DNA from: an uncultured Halocynthiibacter sp.
Lineage (GTDB): Bacteria; Pseudomonadota; Alphaproteobacteria; Rhodobacterales; Rhodobacteraceae
DNA length: 64,000 nt
NCBI GenBank assembly: GCA_947503035.1
Contig: CANNCD010000001.1
Span: 682,001-746,000 of the forward strand
Direction of reading: 5' to 3'
Below the pieces are notes generated by a model, which was not told the DNA's origin, did no database searches, and saw only the letters and a list, made by a program, of their open reading frames with translations. Shown here piece after piece: positions 27,587 to 35,809 of the stretch. The number at the start of each line of letters is the position of its first letter. The stretch's first letter is position 1. The position numbers were made by a program, and so were the translations under genes.

Positions 27587-28156
27587 ATGAAAATTTGATA
27601 AACCGCACCCTCGACCCACTTCGGACATGAGAATGTTCACAAGTTTTGCGACCGCCCCTCTCGAGAGGTTGACAAGATGGACGAAGTCTTGCTCGAGAAC
27701 ATGTGCGCCAATGATCGGGCCAATCGATCGACTTTGGATCGTCGGAGACTTTTCCTGCAGCCGCAAAGCCTCAGACAGAATTTATCTCGAACGGATCTTC
27801 GAGCACCTGCCCGGCGCCGAAAAACATCTGATCATTGGCAATCACGACCTCAAGCCAACGCTCGCGCTAGCGTGGGCCTCCAAATCTAGCTACACAGAGC
27901 TCAGAGACGGCCCCAGAACAACTCACACCCAGTTCCACTACCCGATGATACCTTGGAACCACGCCCGCAGAGGCGCGCTACAGCTGTTCGGGCATGTCCA
28001 CAACAATTTGGCCAGGCCCCTGCAACTATGTGAAGGTTAGTGTTGACATTTGGGATTGCGCCCCCCGTGCAGTTGGAGGCAATTATTGAACGCGCAGAAA
28101 AACTGAACCCTAATCTACACTGGGATGACATTGAGCTTGGGCTAGCTAAAGTATAG
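27587..28156 (+). pseudogene. decayed calcineurin-like metallophosphoesterase gene
   Basis: The remains of a small phosphoesterase can be followed through three frames. It begins MKI at 27587, hits two stops (27596-27601), then reads STHFGHENVHKFCDRP and MDEVLLENM, shifts frame to IGPIDRLWIVGDF, LIIGNHD and LQLFGHVHNN, shifts to SVDIWDCAP near 28039 and again to VQLEAIIERAEKLN, ending at 28156. The motifs THFGH, GDF, GNHD and GHVH are the metal-binding blocks of the family. At least two stops and three frameshifts make it clearly non-functional. Confidence 0.85.
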
Positions 28157-28501
28157 GATCGAGATGATCTATCAGGGCGGGAGCCCGACATTAACTGCGG
28201 CGCGAAGGGACGGCGGCTATGGATACAGCTGGTTCGCTCCGTGCTGTTGGGCACGATCTCTTGCCCAGAGCAAGTCCACAGTAGAGCGCGGTCGCTACTC
28301 AGCTTAACCAGCCAAGCACGAACCGCAACGCCGAGGGTCAGCATTGGCGAGTTTGAGGCTGGAAAATCTTACTTCTCAACTGTCAGTTATGAGACTGTAT
28401 TGCCGATTTCCTAGTGGGCTACGGCTGCTTTGGGTATCTCTTACTCATGCCAAGCAACATGCAATCGCGAGGCTGAAATTAAATAAGCAAAGGAACCAAA
28501 A

Positions 28502-28654
28502 ATGTCAAAGACAAGTACCATGAGCTCGAAGGCTGCGGCCCGTATTCAATCTGCGGGTGCGACCAAGGCAGGCGGTAAAACCGCCAAAGCCAGTTTTGCC
28601 GCACGCGCTCAAAGCGCAGCCGCTAAAAGTTCAAGCCGCTCCAGAGCCAAGTAA
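28502..28654 (+). CDS. small basic Ala/Ser/Lys-rich protein, 50 aa
   Basis: A 50-residue frame starts at ATG 28502 with an AAGGAACC purine-rich site upstream and ends at 28654. The product begins MSKTSTMSSKAAARIQSAGATK and repeats AARIQSA / AARAQSA, then ends SSSRSRAK. Short proteins with this 'KAAARIQSA...AARAQSAAA' pattern recur on plasmids and islands and resemble seed-maturation-like (SMP) repeats; function unknown. It is too short for most gene finders, but the repeat pattern and the hairpin directly after it support expression. Confidence 0.7.
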   Translation: MSKTSTMSSKAAARIQSAGATKAGGKTAKASFAARAQSAAAKSSSRSRAK

Positions 28655-28663
28655 TGAACAGTT

Positions 28664-28690
28664 CGGGATGGCGGTTGTACTGCCATCCCG
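28664..28690 (+). terminator. hairpin after the small basic gene
   Basis: CGGGATGGC (28664-28672) pairs perfectly with GCCATCCCG (28682-28690) over a nine-base loop. No T-run follows; it may act as an attenuator, since the next gene starts four bases downstream at GTG 28694. Confidence 0.55.
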
Positions 28691-28693
28691 CTA

Positions 28694-28915
28694 GTGAGGT
28701 GCAAAGTGTATTATTCAAAAACCAAAGAGCAGAACAAGTTGATTGCACAAGAAGTAAAGTCTGGGGCGCGCTATGTCTCTGGAAAGAGCCACGCGAAATT
28801 ATTCTTGGAAGGCGGTAACCTAATGGTATTCTCGAGAGCGCCTAGCGATCAAAGGGCGTTTCGGAACGTGAAGACTAAACTATCCAGGCTACATCGCCAA
28901 CGAGCCGAGGTGTGA
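28694..28915 (+). CDS. HicA-like small protein
   Basis: A 73-residue basic protein from GTG 28694. The C-terminal pattern 'GKSHAKLFLEGGNLMVFSRAPSDQRAFRNVKTKLSRL' fits the HicA-like double-stranded-RNA-binding fold of phage and island proteins, where a histidine on the first strands and a TPSD-R--RN helix are conserved. HicA toxins cleave mRNA, but a partner HicB antitoxin is not encoded next to it, so it may be a regulatory or defence-associated homologue. Its stop codon overlaps the next gene's GTG (GTGA), so it heads a coupled operon. Confidence 0.6.
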   Translation: MRCKVYYSKTKEQNKLIAQEVKSGARYVSGKSHAKLFLEGGNLMVFSRAPSDQRAFRNVKTKLSRLHRQRAEV

Positions 28916-29808
28916 CCGTGTCCGAGACTCATCCCATAGCTCAACTCCCGACGTCACATTCTGCACTCCTTTACGCTGTGTCATTGTTTTGCCCACCCGA
29001 ATGGCAGCATACTGAACGCCGCCGTTACGCACGCTCGGAGATGCGTTTGGAAGGCGGGAAAGGCCGAACGCTTGAGTTGCTTGACATCCTTCGGCAATCT
29101 TGGGGCCAGTGCGCTTCATCACCCCTTTGGGGTGATGCATTTGAACAAATCTACATGCAAATGGAGTGCCTAGATGCACTTGAGCTCCACACGCGGACAT
29201 ATTCGGCAACCCCGCACCAGGCGCTTTGGGTGATTCTTGCGTTCGACATCGCGCCGGTGCTTGGCAGAACTTGGGGTTTTTGGTGCCAAGATGAGAGGCT
29301 CTTACCTCACATGCCTGATGACGACCTTTGGTTTTTACCGCGCCAAGATACTGTGGACCCAAATCGGCTGATTTTGCCAGTCGAGACAATGCTGTCATGG
29401 TGGTTAGAGCAGCTTGACGGCCCACTAGATCGGCTTTGGGGAAAATACGACGACGAAAGAAGGCGTACCCTCGACAACTGGAAGTCTGGTCGGACAACAC
29501 CAGCGATTTCCAAGATCATGGATTGGTTCGGTGACGACACTCAATTCTCGTACAAAAGTTCAGACGAAGCTCGCCTGTCGACCCCGCAGCTTCGCTCATT
29601 GTTGCTCTGGGCGCGTGCGATCGAGCAAGGCTACAAAGATCTAGTTGATTTCTTGACGCCAGATCTGGAACCGACAGATCCGGATCAAATGCGAAACAAA
29701 GCCCTGCAGTTGGTCGAGTTATTTAGGTGGAGCCACGATGCCACAGTCGAGGTGGGCCCAGCAAACCCTGCACTGGGTGATCAAGCTTTCGTTGATGCGC
29801 TGCCATAG
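28912..29808 (+). CDS. island protein with a possible HTH, 298 aa
   Basis: Not recognised as a whole. It starts at GTG 28912 overlapping the upstream stop by four bases; a second GTG at 28918 is possible. Residues about 184-202 (RRTLDNWKSGRTTPAISKI) look like the recognition part of an XRE-type helix-turn-helix, with the W-x-S-G-R-x-x-P pattern. The first 170 residues are mostly helical and rich in tryptophan, and the last 90 are helical and charged. No nuclease, NTPase or TIR motif is visible. Position inside the coupled operon suggests it acts with the HicA-like and downstream proteins. Confidence 0.65.
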   Translation: MTVSETHPIAQLPTSHSALLYAVSLFCPPEWQHTERRRYARSEMRLEGGKGRTLELLDILRQSWGQCASSPLWGDAFEQIYMQMECLDALELHTRTYSATPHQALWVILAFDIAPVLGRTWGFWCQDERLLPHMPDDDLWFLPRQDTVDPNRLILPVETMLSWWLEQLDGPLDRLWGKYDDERRRTLDNWKSGRTTPAISKIMDWFGDDTQFSYKSSDEARLSTPQLRSLLLWARAIEQGYKDLVDFLTPDLEPTDPDQMRNKALQLVELFRWSHDATVEVGPANPALGDQAFVDALP

Positions 29809-29832
29809 TGGATAAAGGTAGGCTCGTTTCGT

Positions 29833-30777
29833 GTGATTACGCCAGACCGAGATGGCAGACTTCTTGCCGTCGAGCCGGTGGCCGATTTCCTAACCGAATT
29901 GTTCAGGGGTATGCCGCGTGACGATGAACTGATCGATGTTTTAGACGACCTACAACTGAGAACGCCTGCACGATCTAAACAAGATCGAACCCTATTGGCA
30001 CAGCGCCAAATAGCTCACGCAGCCATTAAGAACATCCTTGTGGATTGGAGAAGCGATGAGCCTCTTCGTCAAGACATTGTAGCAGGGGGTATAGCTGAAC
30101 TTCGATCCCTACCTAGCATTGCCGAATTTGAACCGGAGCTAGCATATTTATGCGCCCTCCACGCGCTTTCGTCTGGCGATTTTGATGAAGCCCGTAAGCA
30201 ATCAGAAAAAGCTTTGGAACTTTGCATGACACGGTCTATAGGACCGTTGAAGCTGGATATCGCAAGGCTCAACTTCTCACTGGCCGTTGCGCAGGATGCA
30301 TTCAACCGAGGCAGTGCCGAACGCAGTTTTCGAATTCTTTGCAAGTCAGTCCAACCTCAAGATGTGGCTCGCTGGGAAATCGGTGATGGCCCGATCGATT
30401 ATTCAATGCGATTGGCCGCCGCCGATCATGCCGCTTGGTTCTGGGGCAACATTGTTCGCCCGTATGAAGGAGTGGAAGTTGAAGCGCCGCTTCAAGACAG
30501 TTCCGATATTATTCGCGAATACGTAGGTTTGATTTTCTCGGGTGCTTCAGAGATGGAAGTGCGCGGATTCATCAAGCAGTTTCACGGCAAGCTGAAGCGC
30601 AAGGTGCGAGATGTGCGTGGCGACACGTTCTTTACTATGACATCAAAGATGGTGCCGGATATTGTGAGGGCGATGCGGGAAATGCCGACCAATCCCGGAC
30701 CCCCTAATGCCCACCCACGAACTCGTCAATTCGATGGCAGCAACGCATTTGAAGTTGACGAGTTTACTGCCCACTGA
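29833..30777 (+). CDS. island helical-repeat protein, 314 aa
   Basis: Not recognised. Starts at GTG 29833, 24 bases after the previous gene. A TPR-like helix pair is visible around residues 104-132 ('AYLCALHALSSGDFDEARKQSEKALEL'), so the fold is probably an alpha solenoid used for protein contacts. The C-terminal 60 residues are basic then proline-rich. The last 71 bases overlap the ankyrin gene in another frame, indicating coupling. No catalytic motif seen. Confidence 0.65.
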   Translation: MITPDRDGRLLAVEPVADFLTELFRGMPRDDELIDVLDDLQLRTPARSKQDRTLLAQRQIAHAAIKNILVDWRSDEPLRQDIVAGGIAELRSLPSIAEFEPELAYLCALHALSSGDFDEARKQSEKALELCMTRSIGPLKLDIARLNFSLAVAQDAFNRGSAERSFRILCKSVQPQDVARWEIGDGPIDYSMRLAAADHAAWFWGNIVRPYEGVEVEAPLQDSSDIIREYVGLIFSGASEMEVRGFIKQFHGKLKRKVRDVRGDTFFTMTSKMVPDIVRAMREMPTNPGPPNAHPRTRQFDGSNAFEVDEFTAH

Positions 30778-31243
30778 CGTTCTCGATGCACGTGATTATT
30801 TGAAACAAACCGCGTTGATGTTGTCGGCTGATCGAAACGATGTTGACATGGTAAAAGCACTCATTGACCGCCACGTAGATATTGATGCGCAAGACGCACT
30901 TGGGCGAACGGCGTTGCATTCAGCCGCTAAGGTCGGGGCTGATCGATGTTTTGAAGTTCTTCTTGCCGCTGGTGCGAATCCGACGCTTCAGACATACGCA
31001 GGAAAGACATCGGCCATTTTTGCCGCGGAATTTGGGCGGGCTACGATCTTTGAGATGAGATTGGCATGCATGCCGTATGAAATGGGCCGGGATGAACTTA
31101 CTGAAGCATACCGTCTGGCTCAGAATGCCGCCGATAATTTCACGGCGACGCGCAAGGCTTATGCCATTCAAAAACTTGAAATTGCGGGGCGCTCGGGTTT
31201 TCAGAGGATTGCTGCCTTGGCATTGGAGATCCTGGATGAATAG
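30707..31243 (+). CDS. ankyrin-repeat protein
   Basis: A 178-residue protein with two to three ankyrin repeats: 'KQTALMLSADRNDVDMVKALIDRHVDIDAQD' and 'LGRTALHSAAKVGADRCFEVLLAAGANPTLQT', then a degenerate third. The C-terminal 60 residues are helical and without a known motif. Ankyrin repeats mediate protein binding. It overlaps the preceding gene by 71 bases, an unusually long overlap, so its true start could be a later codon such as ATG 30734. It closes the four-gene operon. Confidence 0.75.
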   Translation: MPTHELVNSMAATHLKLTSLLPTDVLDARDYLKQTALMLSADRNDVDMVKALIDRHVDIDAQDALGRTALHSAAKVGADRCFEVLLAAGANPTLQTYAGKTSAIFAAEFGRATIFEMRLACMPYEMGRDELTEAYRLAQNAADNFTATRKAYAIQKLEIAGRSGFQRIAALALEILDE

Positions 31244-31770
31244 CGGCGGGATTTTTTTGATTAGAGCGCTTTCCAAAGGACGATAGATATATCGTTCCTG
31301 GTACTTACAGCGGATATTTGAGCGCGAAGCAGACTTAGTTGTAGCAATCGCCGATGGCGGCAATGGAACGGAAGCTTCAATGAACACTTTGGATGGAAAC
31401 CGACCCTTCGCTGCGGACGCCAAAGTTGCTACGCTACACGTCAAGAGCAGACTTTGAGTCTTCGGGTTTCAGCTTTGCCTCGTGAGGCATAGTTTTCTTC
31501 AAGGCGCACCTCAGATTGCAAGCACCATTCTGTGAGGCTTTTGACAGGGAGATAAACGGGCTCGCGGGACACTTGGTACAAACTCCTTATTATGGGATGG
31601 AGGAAGTATTCATCACGGACGACGAACGGGCCGCGAAATTGCCAGCCAATTTACACTGGCACGACGTGGCGCATCGCGATTGCAGCGACATTTTCAAAAT
31701 CCACTTTCCCATTTTTGACCAATAGAGGCCCGAGACAAGCTTCCGCCAAAACCCAGAAAAAAACGCAGTC
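31244..31770. other. gene-poor stretch with coding fragments
   Basis: No intact gene recognised. A plus-strand frame at 31287-31457 reads EREADLVVAIADGGNGTEAS and ends KVATLHVKSRL without a start codon; another at 31516-31725 reads QAPFCEAFDREINGLAGHLV and ends FKIHFPIFDQ. Both look like tails of lost genes. This fits a deletion scar between the accessory operon and the pca genes. Confidence 0.5.
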
Positions 31771-31805
31771 ACGGGCTGAACCTACAAACTGTTTGTTCAG
31801 CCCGT
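31771..31805 (-). terminator. rho-independent terminator of the pcaIJF operon
   Basis: ACGGGCTGAAC (31771-31781) pairs perfectly with GTTCAGCCCGT (31795-31805). On the minus strand a T7 run follows a few bases after the stem. It lies 17 bases downstream of the pcaF stop. Confidence 0.85.
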
Positions 31806-31821
31806 ACACAGGGTGAGACTG

Positions 31822-33021
31822 CTATACAGCTTCTAACGCGATGGCGATGCCTTGCCCCACGCCAATACACATGGTCGACAGGCTTTTTTCACTAGGTTTA
31901 AGCTCGAGCATGGCAGTCCCGGTGATGCGCACTCCGGACATGCCAAGCGGATGACCAAGAGCGATGGCCCCGCCGTTCGGGTTCACCCGTGGATCGTCAT
32001 CCGCAATGCCCAAATCCCGCAGCGTTGCCAGCCCCTGAGACGCAAAGGCTTCGTTGAGCTCAATCACGGCGAAATCCTCTTGGCACAGACCCAAACGTGC
32101 CATGAGCTTCTTTGAGGCCGGCGCCGGCCCGTACCCCATAATCCGTGGGGGGACCCCCGCCGTGGCCCCGCCAAGAATTTTCGCGATGGGCGTCAGGCCG
32201 TGTTTTTCCGCCGCCTCCTTGGTCGCAAGGATCACCGCGGCTGCGCCATCGTTGACGCCGGATGCATTCCCAGCCGTCACCGTGCCGTCTGCTTTGACAA
32301 ATGTCTTGAGTTTTTGCAGGACTTCAAAGGTCGTAGACGCACGCGGGTGTTCATCTGCGGCGACAACGATCGGATCACCCTTGCGCTGGGGGATTTCTAC
32401 CGGTGTGATCTCTTGTGCAAGACGGCCCGTCTCGGCTGCGATCTTTGCACGGTGCTGTGAACGCGCGGCGAAGCGATCTTGGTCTTCGCGATTGATCCCG
32501 AAATCCTCGGCGACGTTTTCTGCTGTTTCAGGCATGGAATCGACGCCATATTGTTTCTTCATCAGGGTGTTCACAAAACGCCAACCAATGGTGGTATCAT
32601 GGACGTCGTTCGCACGCGAAAACGCCGCTGTTGCCTTGGGCATAACAAACGGCGCACGCGACATGCTTTCGACGCCGCCTGCGATCATCAAATCGGCCTC
32701 GCCAGATTTGATCGCCCGCGCGGCGGTGATGATGGCATCCATGCCAGATCCACACAAACGGTTCATCGTGGTCGCAGGCACCGTGTCGGGATATCCCGCC
32801 AATAACAACGACATACGTGCAACATTTCTGTTGTCCTCGCCGGCTTGGTTCGCACAGCCAAAGATAACTTCGTCAATCGCCGAGAGATCAAGATCAGGGT
32901 TGCGTTCGGCCAAAACACGAAGCGGGATCGCGCCCAGATCATCCGCACGCACCGTCGACAAACCACCGCCATACCGTCCAATGGGGGTCCGGATATAGTC
33001 GCAGATATACACATCAGTCAT
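31822..33021 (-). CDS. pcaF: 3-oxoadipyl-CoA thiolase
   Basis: PcaF splits 3-oxoadipyl-CoA into succinyl-CoA and acetyl-CoA, the last step of aromatic catabolism by the beta-ketoadipate pathway. At 399 residues it has the thiolase length. The acyl-accepting cysteine lies in NRLCGSGMDA, the GHP motif in AIALGHPLGMSG and the C-terminal catalytic cysteine in STMCIGVGQG. 'FGCANQAGEDNRNVARM' is a signature that separates PcaF from general acetyl-CoA acetyltransferases. Its ATG overlaps the pcaJ stop (TAATG). Confidence 0.92.
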   Translation of the reverse strand: MTDVYICDYIRTPIGRYGGGLSTVRADDLGAIPLRVLAERNPDLDLSAIDEVIFGCANQAGEDNRNVARMSLLLAGYPDTVPATTMNRLCGSGMDAIITAARAIKSGEADLMIAGGVESMSRAPFVMPKATAAFSRANDVHDTTIGWRFVNTLMKKQYGVDSMPETAENVAEDFGINREDQDRFAARSQHRAKIAAETGRLAQEITPVEIPQRKGDPIVVAADEHPRASTTFEVLQKLKTFVKADGTVTAGNASGVNDGAAAVILATKEAAEKHGLTPIAKILGGATAGVPPRIMGYGPAPASKKLMARLGLCQEDFAVIELNEAFASQGLATLRDLGIADDDPRVNPNGGAIALGHPLGMSGVRITGTAMLELKPSEKSLSTMCIGVGQGIAIALEAV

Positions 33022-33713
33022 TAGATGTCCTCCGGCACAATAAGGTCACCGACAGTGCCGTCGATATGAAGCGTCGCACCGGTCACGGATTGCAATTGAT
33101 CAAGGCTGATTTGAGCGAGTTTCTCACGCAGAACAAACTGGCCGTCCACGATATCGATGACCGCAAGCGAGGTATAAACGCGTGTCACACATCCAATCCC
33201 CGTGAGCGGCAACGTACATGCATCCAACAGCTTAGGTTCGCCTTTTTTGGTGACGTGATCCGTAACGACAGCGACGTTTTTCGCACCATGCACAAGATCC
33301 ATTGCCCCACCCACGGCGGGCACACCTTTTGCGCCCACGCTCCAGTTTGCGAGGTCACCGTTTTGCGCGACTTGATATGCGCCAAGCACGGCAAGATCGA
33401 GGTGTCCGCCGCGCACCATCGAAAAACTATCGGCGTGGTGGAAAAATGACGCCCCAGCCTTGAGCGTCACAGCGCGTTTCCCCGCATTGATGAGGTCCCA
33501 GTCTTCTTGACCCACATCCGGTGCTTTGCCGAAACCAAGCACACCGTTTTCGGTATGATATGTGACATCACGCCCGACGGGTTGGAACTTGGCGATCATT
33601 TCTGGAAACCCAATCCCAAGGTTCACATAGGAGCCATCACTTAGGTCTTGCGCCGCGCGCCACGCAATTTGCGCATTGGCGAGCTTGTCTTCCATCACGT
33701 TAAAATCAGACAT
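33021..33713 (-). CDS. pcaJ: 3-oxoadipate CoA-transferase subunit B
   Basis: The beta subunit transfers CoA from succinyl-CoA to 3-oxoadipate together with PcaI. The 230-residue product has 'YVNLGIGFPEMIA' and the family motif YHTENGVLGFG with the catalytic glutamate that forms the thioester. It overlaps both neighbours by one base (TAATG on each side), so pcaI, pcaJ and pcaF are tightly coupled. SCO-type transferases are similar, but the linkage to pcaF and an IclR regulator supports Pca. Confidence 0.92.
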   Translation of the reverse strand: MSDFNVMEDKLANAQIAWRAAQDLSDGSYVNLGIGFPEMIAKFQPVGRDVTYHTENGVLGFGKAPDVGQEDWDLINAGKRAVTLKAGASFFHHADSFSMVRGGHLDLAVLGAYQVAQNGDLANWSVGAKGVPAVGGAMDLVHGAKNVAVVTDHVTKKGEPKLLDACTLPLTGIGCVTRVYTSLAVIDIVDGQFVLREKLAQISLDQLQSVTGATLHIDGTVGDLIVPEDI

Positions 33714-34432
33714 TAGTACTCAGCTCCTTCGCGCACGAGTTCTTCTTCTTGTTTTGGGTTGGGTACCGAGACGACCGTATCGACAAAAATTCCGGGGGTG
33801 ATCACCTGCTCGGGTTCGATCGTACCGGGCACATCCAACTCCGCGACTTGGGCAATCGTTTTGGCTGCTGCCATCGCCATAAGCGGATTAAAGTTGCGCG
33901 CGGCCATGCGATAGGTCAGGTTTCCCACATGATCGCCTTTGTGGGCTTTGATCAACGCGAAATCCGCCGTCAACGACCGTTCACGCACATACATTTTGCC
34001 GTCGAACTCTTCTGTGGGTTTGCCAATGGCAAGATCTGTCCCATAGGACGTCGGCGTATAAAATGCAGGAATACCTGCGCCAGCGGCACGAATACGTTCC
34101 GCCAAGGTACCCTGCGGCACCAATTCAAGTTCGATTTCACCGGCAAGATATTTGGTATTAAAGGCCTCGGCATTGGATGAGCGCGGAAAAGAACAAATCA
34201 TTTTCCCGACCATCCCGGCCTTGATCATCGCGGCAATCCCAGTGGCCCCATTCCCCGCATTATTGTTGATCACGGTGACGTTTTTTGGGCTTCCTGTGGC
34301 GCGAAATCGGTCAATAAGCGCATGGATCAATTCGATGGGGGCACCTGATCCGCCAAAGCCTCCGATCATAATCTGGGCACTGTCGGGAATATCTGCGACG
34401 GCATCGTGCAGGGACGCGGCTAGTTTCTTCAT
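33713..34432 (-). CDS. pcaI: 3-oxoadipate CoA-transferase subunit A
   Basis: The alpha subunit of the transferase, 239 residues, with the glycine-rich CoA-binding motif IMIGGFGGSGAP and 'NNNAGNG'. The start at 34432 (MKKLAASLHDAVADIP) is preceded by AAGGAGATACC, a strong ribosome binding site; a longer frame up to 34474 has no support. First gene of pcaIJF, divergent from the IclR-type regulator; the roughly 75-base spacer carries repeated GTTCA-type operator sequences. Confidence 0.92.
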   Translation of the reverse strand: MKKLAASLHDAVADIPDSAQIMIGGFGGSGAPIELIHALIDRFRATGSPKNVTVINNNAGNGATGIAAMIKAGMVGKMICSFPRSSNAEAFNTKYLAGEIELELVPQGTLAERIRAAGAGIPAFYTPTSYGTDLAIGKPTEEFDGKMYVRERSLTADFALIKAHKGDHVGNLTYRMAARNFNPLMAMAAAKTIAQVAELDVPGTIEPEQVITPGIFVDTVVSVPNPKQEEELVREGAEY

Positions 34433-34506
34433 GGGTATCTCCTTGGTTGCCAAAACGATACCGCACCACCCCATGCCGCGTCATAGGATTTGTTCACATA
34501 TTGATC

Positions 34507-34548
34507 TTTGTTCAACTTATGAATATTGATGTTCACATGTTGAACAAA
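34507..34548. promoter_or_regulatory. candidate PcaR/PcaU-type operator
   Basis: TTTGTTCAAC (34507-34516) and GTTGAACAAA (34539-34548) form a perfect ten-base inverted repeat. Inside it GTTCA-CATGT-TGAAC (34531-34545) is a 15-base palindrome, the size and outline of the GTTC..GAAC sites bound by PcaU and PobR. Another TTTGTTCA lies just upstream at about 34490. The element covers the regulator's start codon and the start region of the divergent pcaI promoter. Confidence 0.65.
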
Positions 34549-35298
34549 TCGACCAATTACATTGCCTCACTGGCCAAAGGGCTTCGGGTTATCGAAGTTT
34601 TCGGCGCCGAGCATCCCCGTCTGTCCATCACGGATGCGGCAAACGCGACCGGACTGGACCGTGCGACGGCGCGGCGCATTTTGTTGACACTCCACACAGA
34701 GGGCTATGTCGACTATGACGGAAAGTTTTTCACGCTCACCCCACGCGCGCTTCGTCTTGGGGTTTCGGCGCTGACGTCCCTGCCCCTGTCGCAGATCGTG
34801 CAACCATGGCTTGATCAACTTTCGGAACAGATTGGACAAAGTTGTTCGGTTGCTCTGCGTGATGAAGGTGAAATCGTCTATATCGCGCGCGCGGCGCAAA
34901 AACGGGTCATGTCGATTGGCCTGATGCCCGGATCGCGCCTTCCGGCGGCCAATACATCGATGGGACGTGTGTTGCTTGCTGCGGAAACCTCCGAGGAAAT
35001 ATCCCGCATTCTTGAGGCGTCTGATCTTTCTCCGCGGACACATTTTTCGGCCACCGATCCATCGAAGATTTTGACGTTGATCGAAACGGCACGGACAGAT
35101 GGATATGCCGTCATTGATCAAGAGGTGGAAATTGGCCTGCGCTCCATTGCCGTGCCCCTTTATGACGGGCATGGCCGCGTTGTTGCGGCACTCAACACGG
35201 GCATGGCCGCGACCCATGAAAACCCTGACACCTTGGTTGATCTATATCTACCAAAGCTCTTAAAGGTCCAAGAAAGCCTTCGGCGTTTGATCCCCTAG
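34519..35298 (+). CDS. pcaR: IclR-family regulator of the beta-ketoadipate pathway
   Basis: A 259-residue IclR regulator: an N-terminal winged HTH ('LSITDAANATGLDRATARRILLTL') followed by the effector-binding domain ('SCSVALRDEGEIVYIARA' to the end). The 'SLAKGLRVIEVF' opening and 'LTPRALRLG' are typical of the PcaR/PcaU/PobR branch, which responds to beta-ketoadipate or protocatechuate. It is divergent from pcaIJF. ATG codons at 34519 and 34537 are both possible starts; neither has a clear ribosome binding site and both fall inside the operator, so autoregulation is likely. An upstream frame from 34447 is improbable. Confidence 0.87.
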   Translation: MNIDVHMLNKSTNYIASLAKGLRVIEVFGAEHPRLSITDAANATGLDRATARRILLTLHTEGYVDYDGKFFTLTPRALRLGVSALTSLPLSQIVQPWLDQLSEQIGQSCSVALRDEGEIVYIARAAQKRVMSIGLMPGSRLPAANTSMGRVLLAAETSEEISRILEASDLSPRTHFSATDPSKILTLIETARTDGYAVIDQEVEIGLRSIAVPLYDGHGRVVAALNTGMAATHENPDTLVDLYLPKLLKVQESLRRLIP

Positions 35299-35320
35299 AA
35301 CGCGCAGCGCGGATCAAATG

Positions 35321-35804
35321 TTATGCAGGTTCCCCGATATCCGTAATGGATCGAAGAAGATCACAGCCAAGATCAAGAGAGCCCGACGTCGTCGCAAGCA
35401 TCGTGGGCCATGTCATCCATTCAACCACCCATGCAGCACCAGAGAGTTCCTGCTCATGGAGAAGGGATTGATGCAACACACCAACCTGTCCCGCATTGTA
35501 CCGTGCAAATGCCACCGAAGTTTCGGCGATCACCGGGTTTTGTTTATGCGGCATAGCAGAGCTGCTACCCCCCAGACATTGTGATTGTGCCAAGGCCTTG
35601 CTGGGACATCAATGCAATGTCTTGCCAGATCTTACCCAAGGTACCTGTTATCAAAGACAAGGCGTTCGCGTAGGTGGCGACCCGCCCGCGCGCGGAATGC
35701 CAAACATCCGTTGGCACATTTAGCCCAAGTTTGTCAGCCATTGAACGAAGGTGCGCCTGCGCATTATCGCGGTTCTGATATGTTCCGATCGCCCCTCCCA
35801 ATAA
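35321..35804 (-). pseudogene. pcaB: remnant of 3-carboxy-cis,cis-muconate cycloisomerase (pcaB)
   Basis: The minus strand encodes LLGGAIGTYQNR, then DVWHSARGRVATYANALSL and IALMSQQGLGTITMSGG, stops, and continues in another frame with GGSSSAMPHKQNPV and HEQELSGAAWVVEW to a stop at 35321. These are the substrate loop (GSSxMPxKxNP) and neighbours of the fumarase/aspartase-superfamily enzyme PcaB. Removing one G from the G6 run near 35575 restores the frame. Both ends are missing: only about 160 of some 350-450 residues remain. It lies tail-to-tail with the pca regulator. Confidence 0.8.
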
Positions 35805-35809
35805 CCTCC

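Noticed and set aside
28694-28915. Canonical HicAB toxin-antitoxin pair
   Set aside because: Only a HicA-like domain is present; the following gene is 298 residues and does not look like HicB.
31771-31805. Inverted repeat as an insertion-sequence end
   Set aside because: Position just after the pcaF stop and the following T-run on the minus strand fit a terminator; no transposase or target duplication seen.
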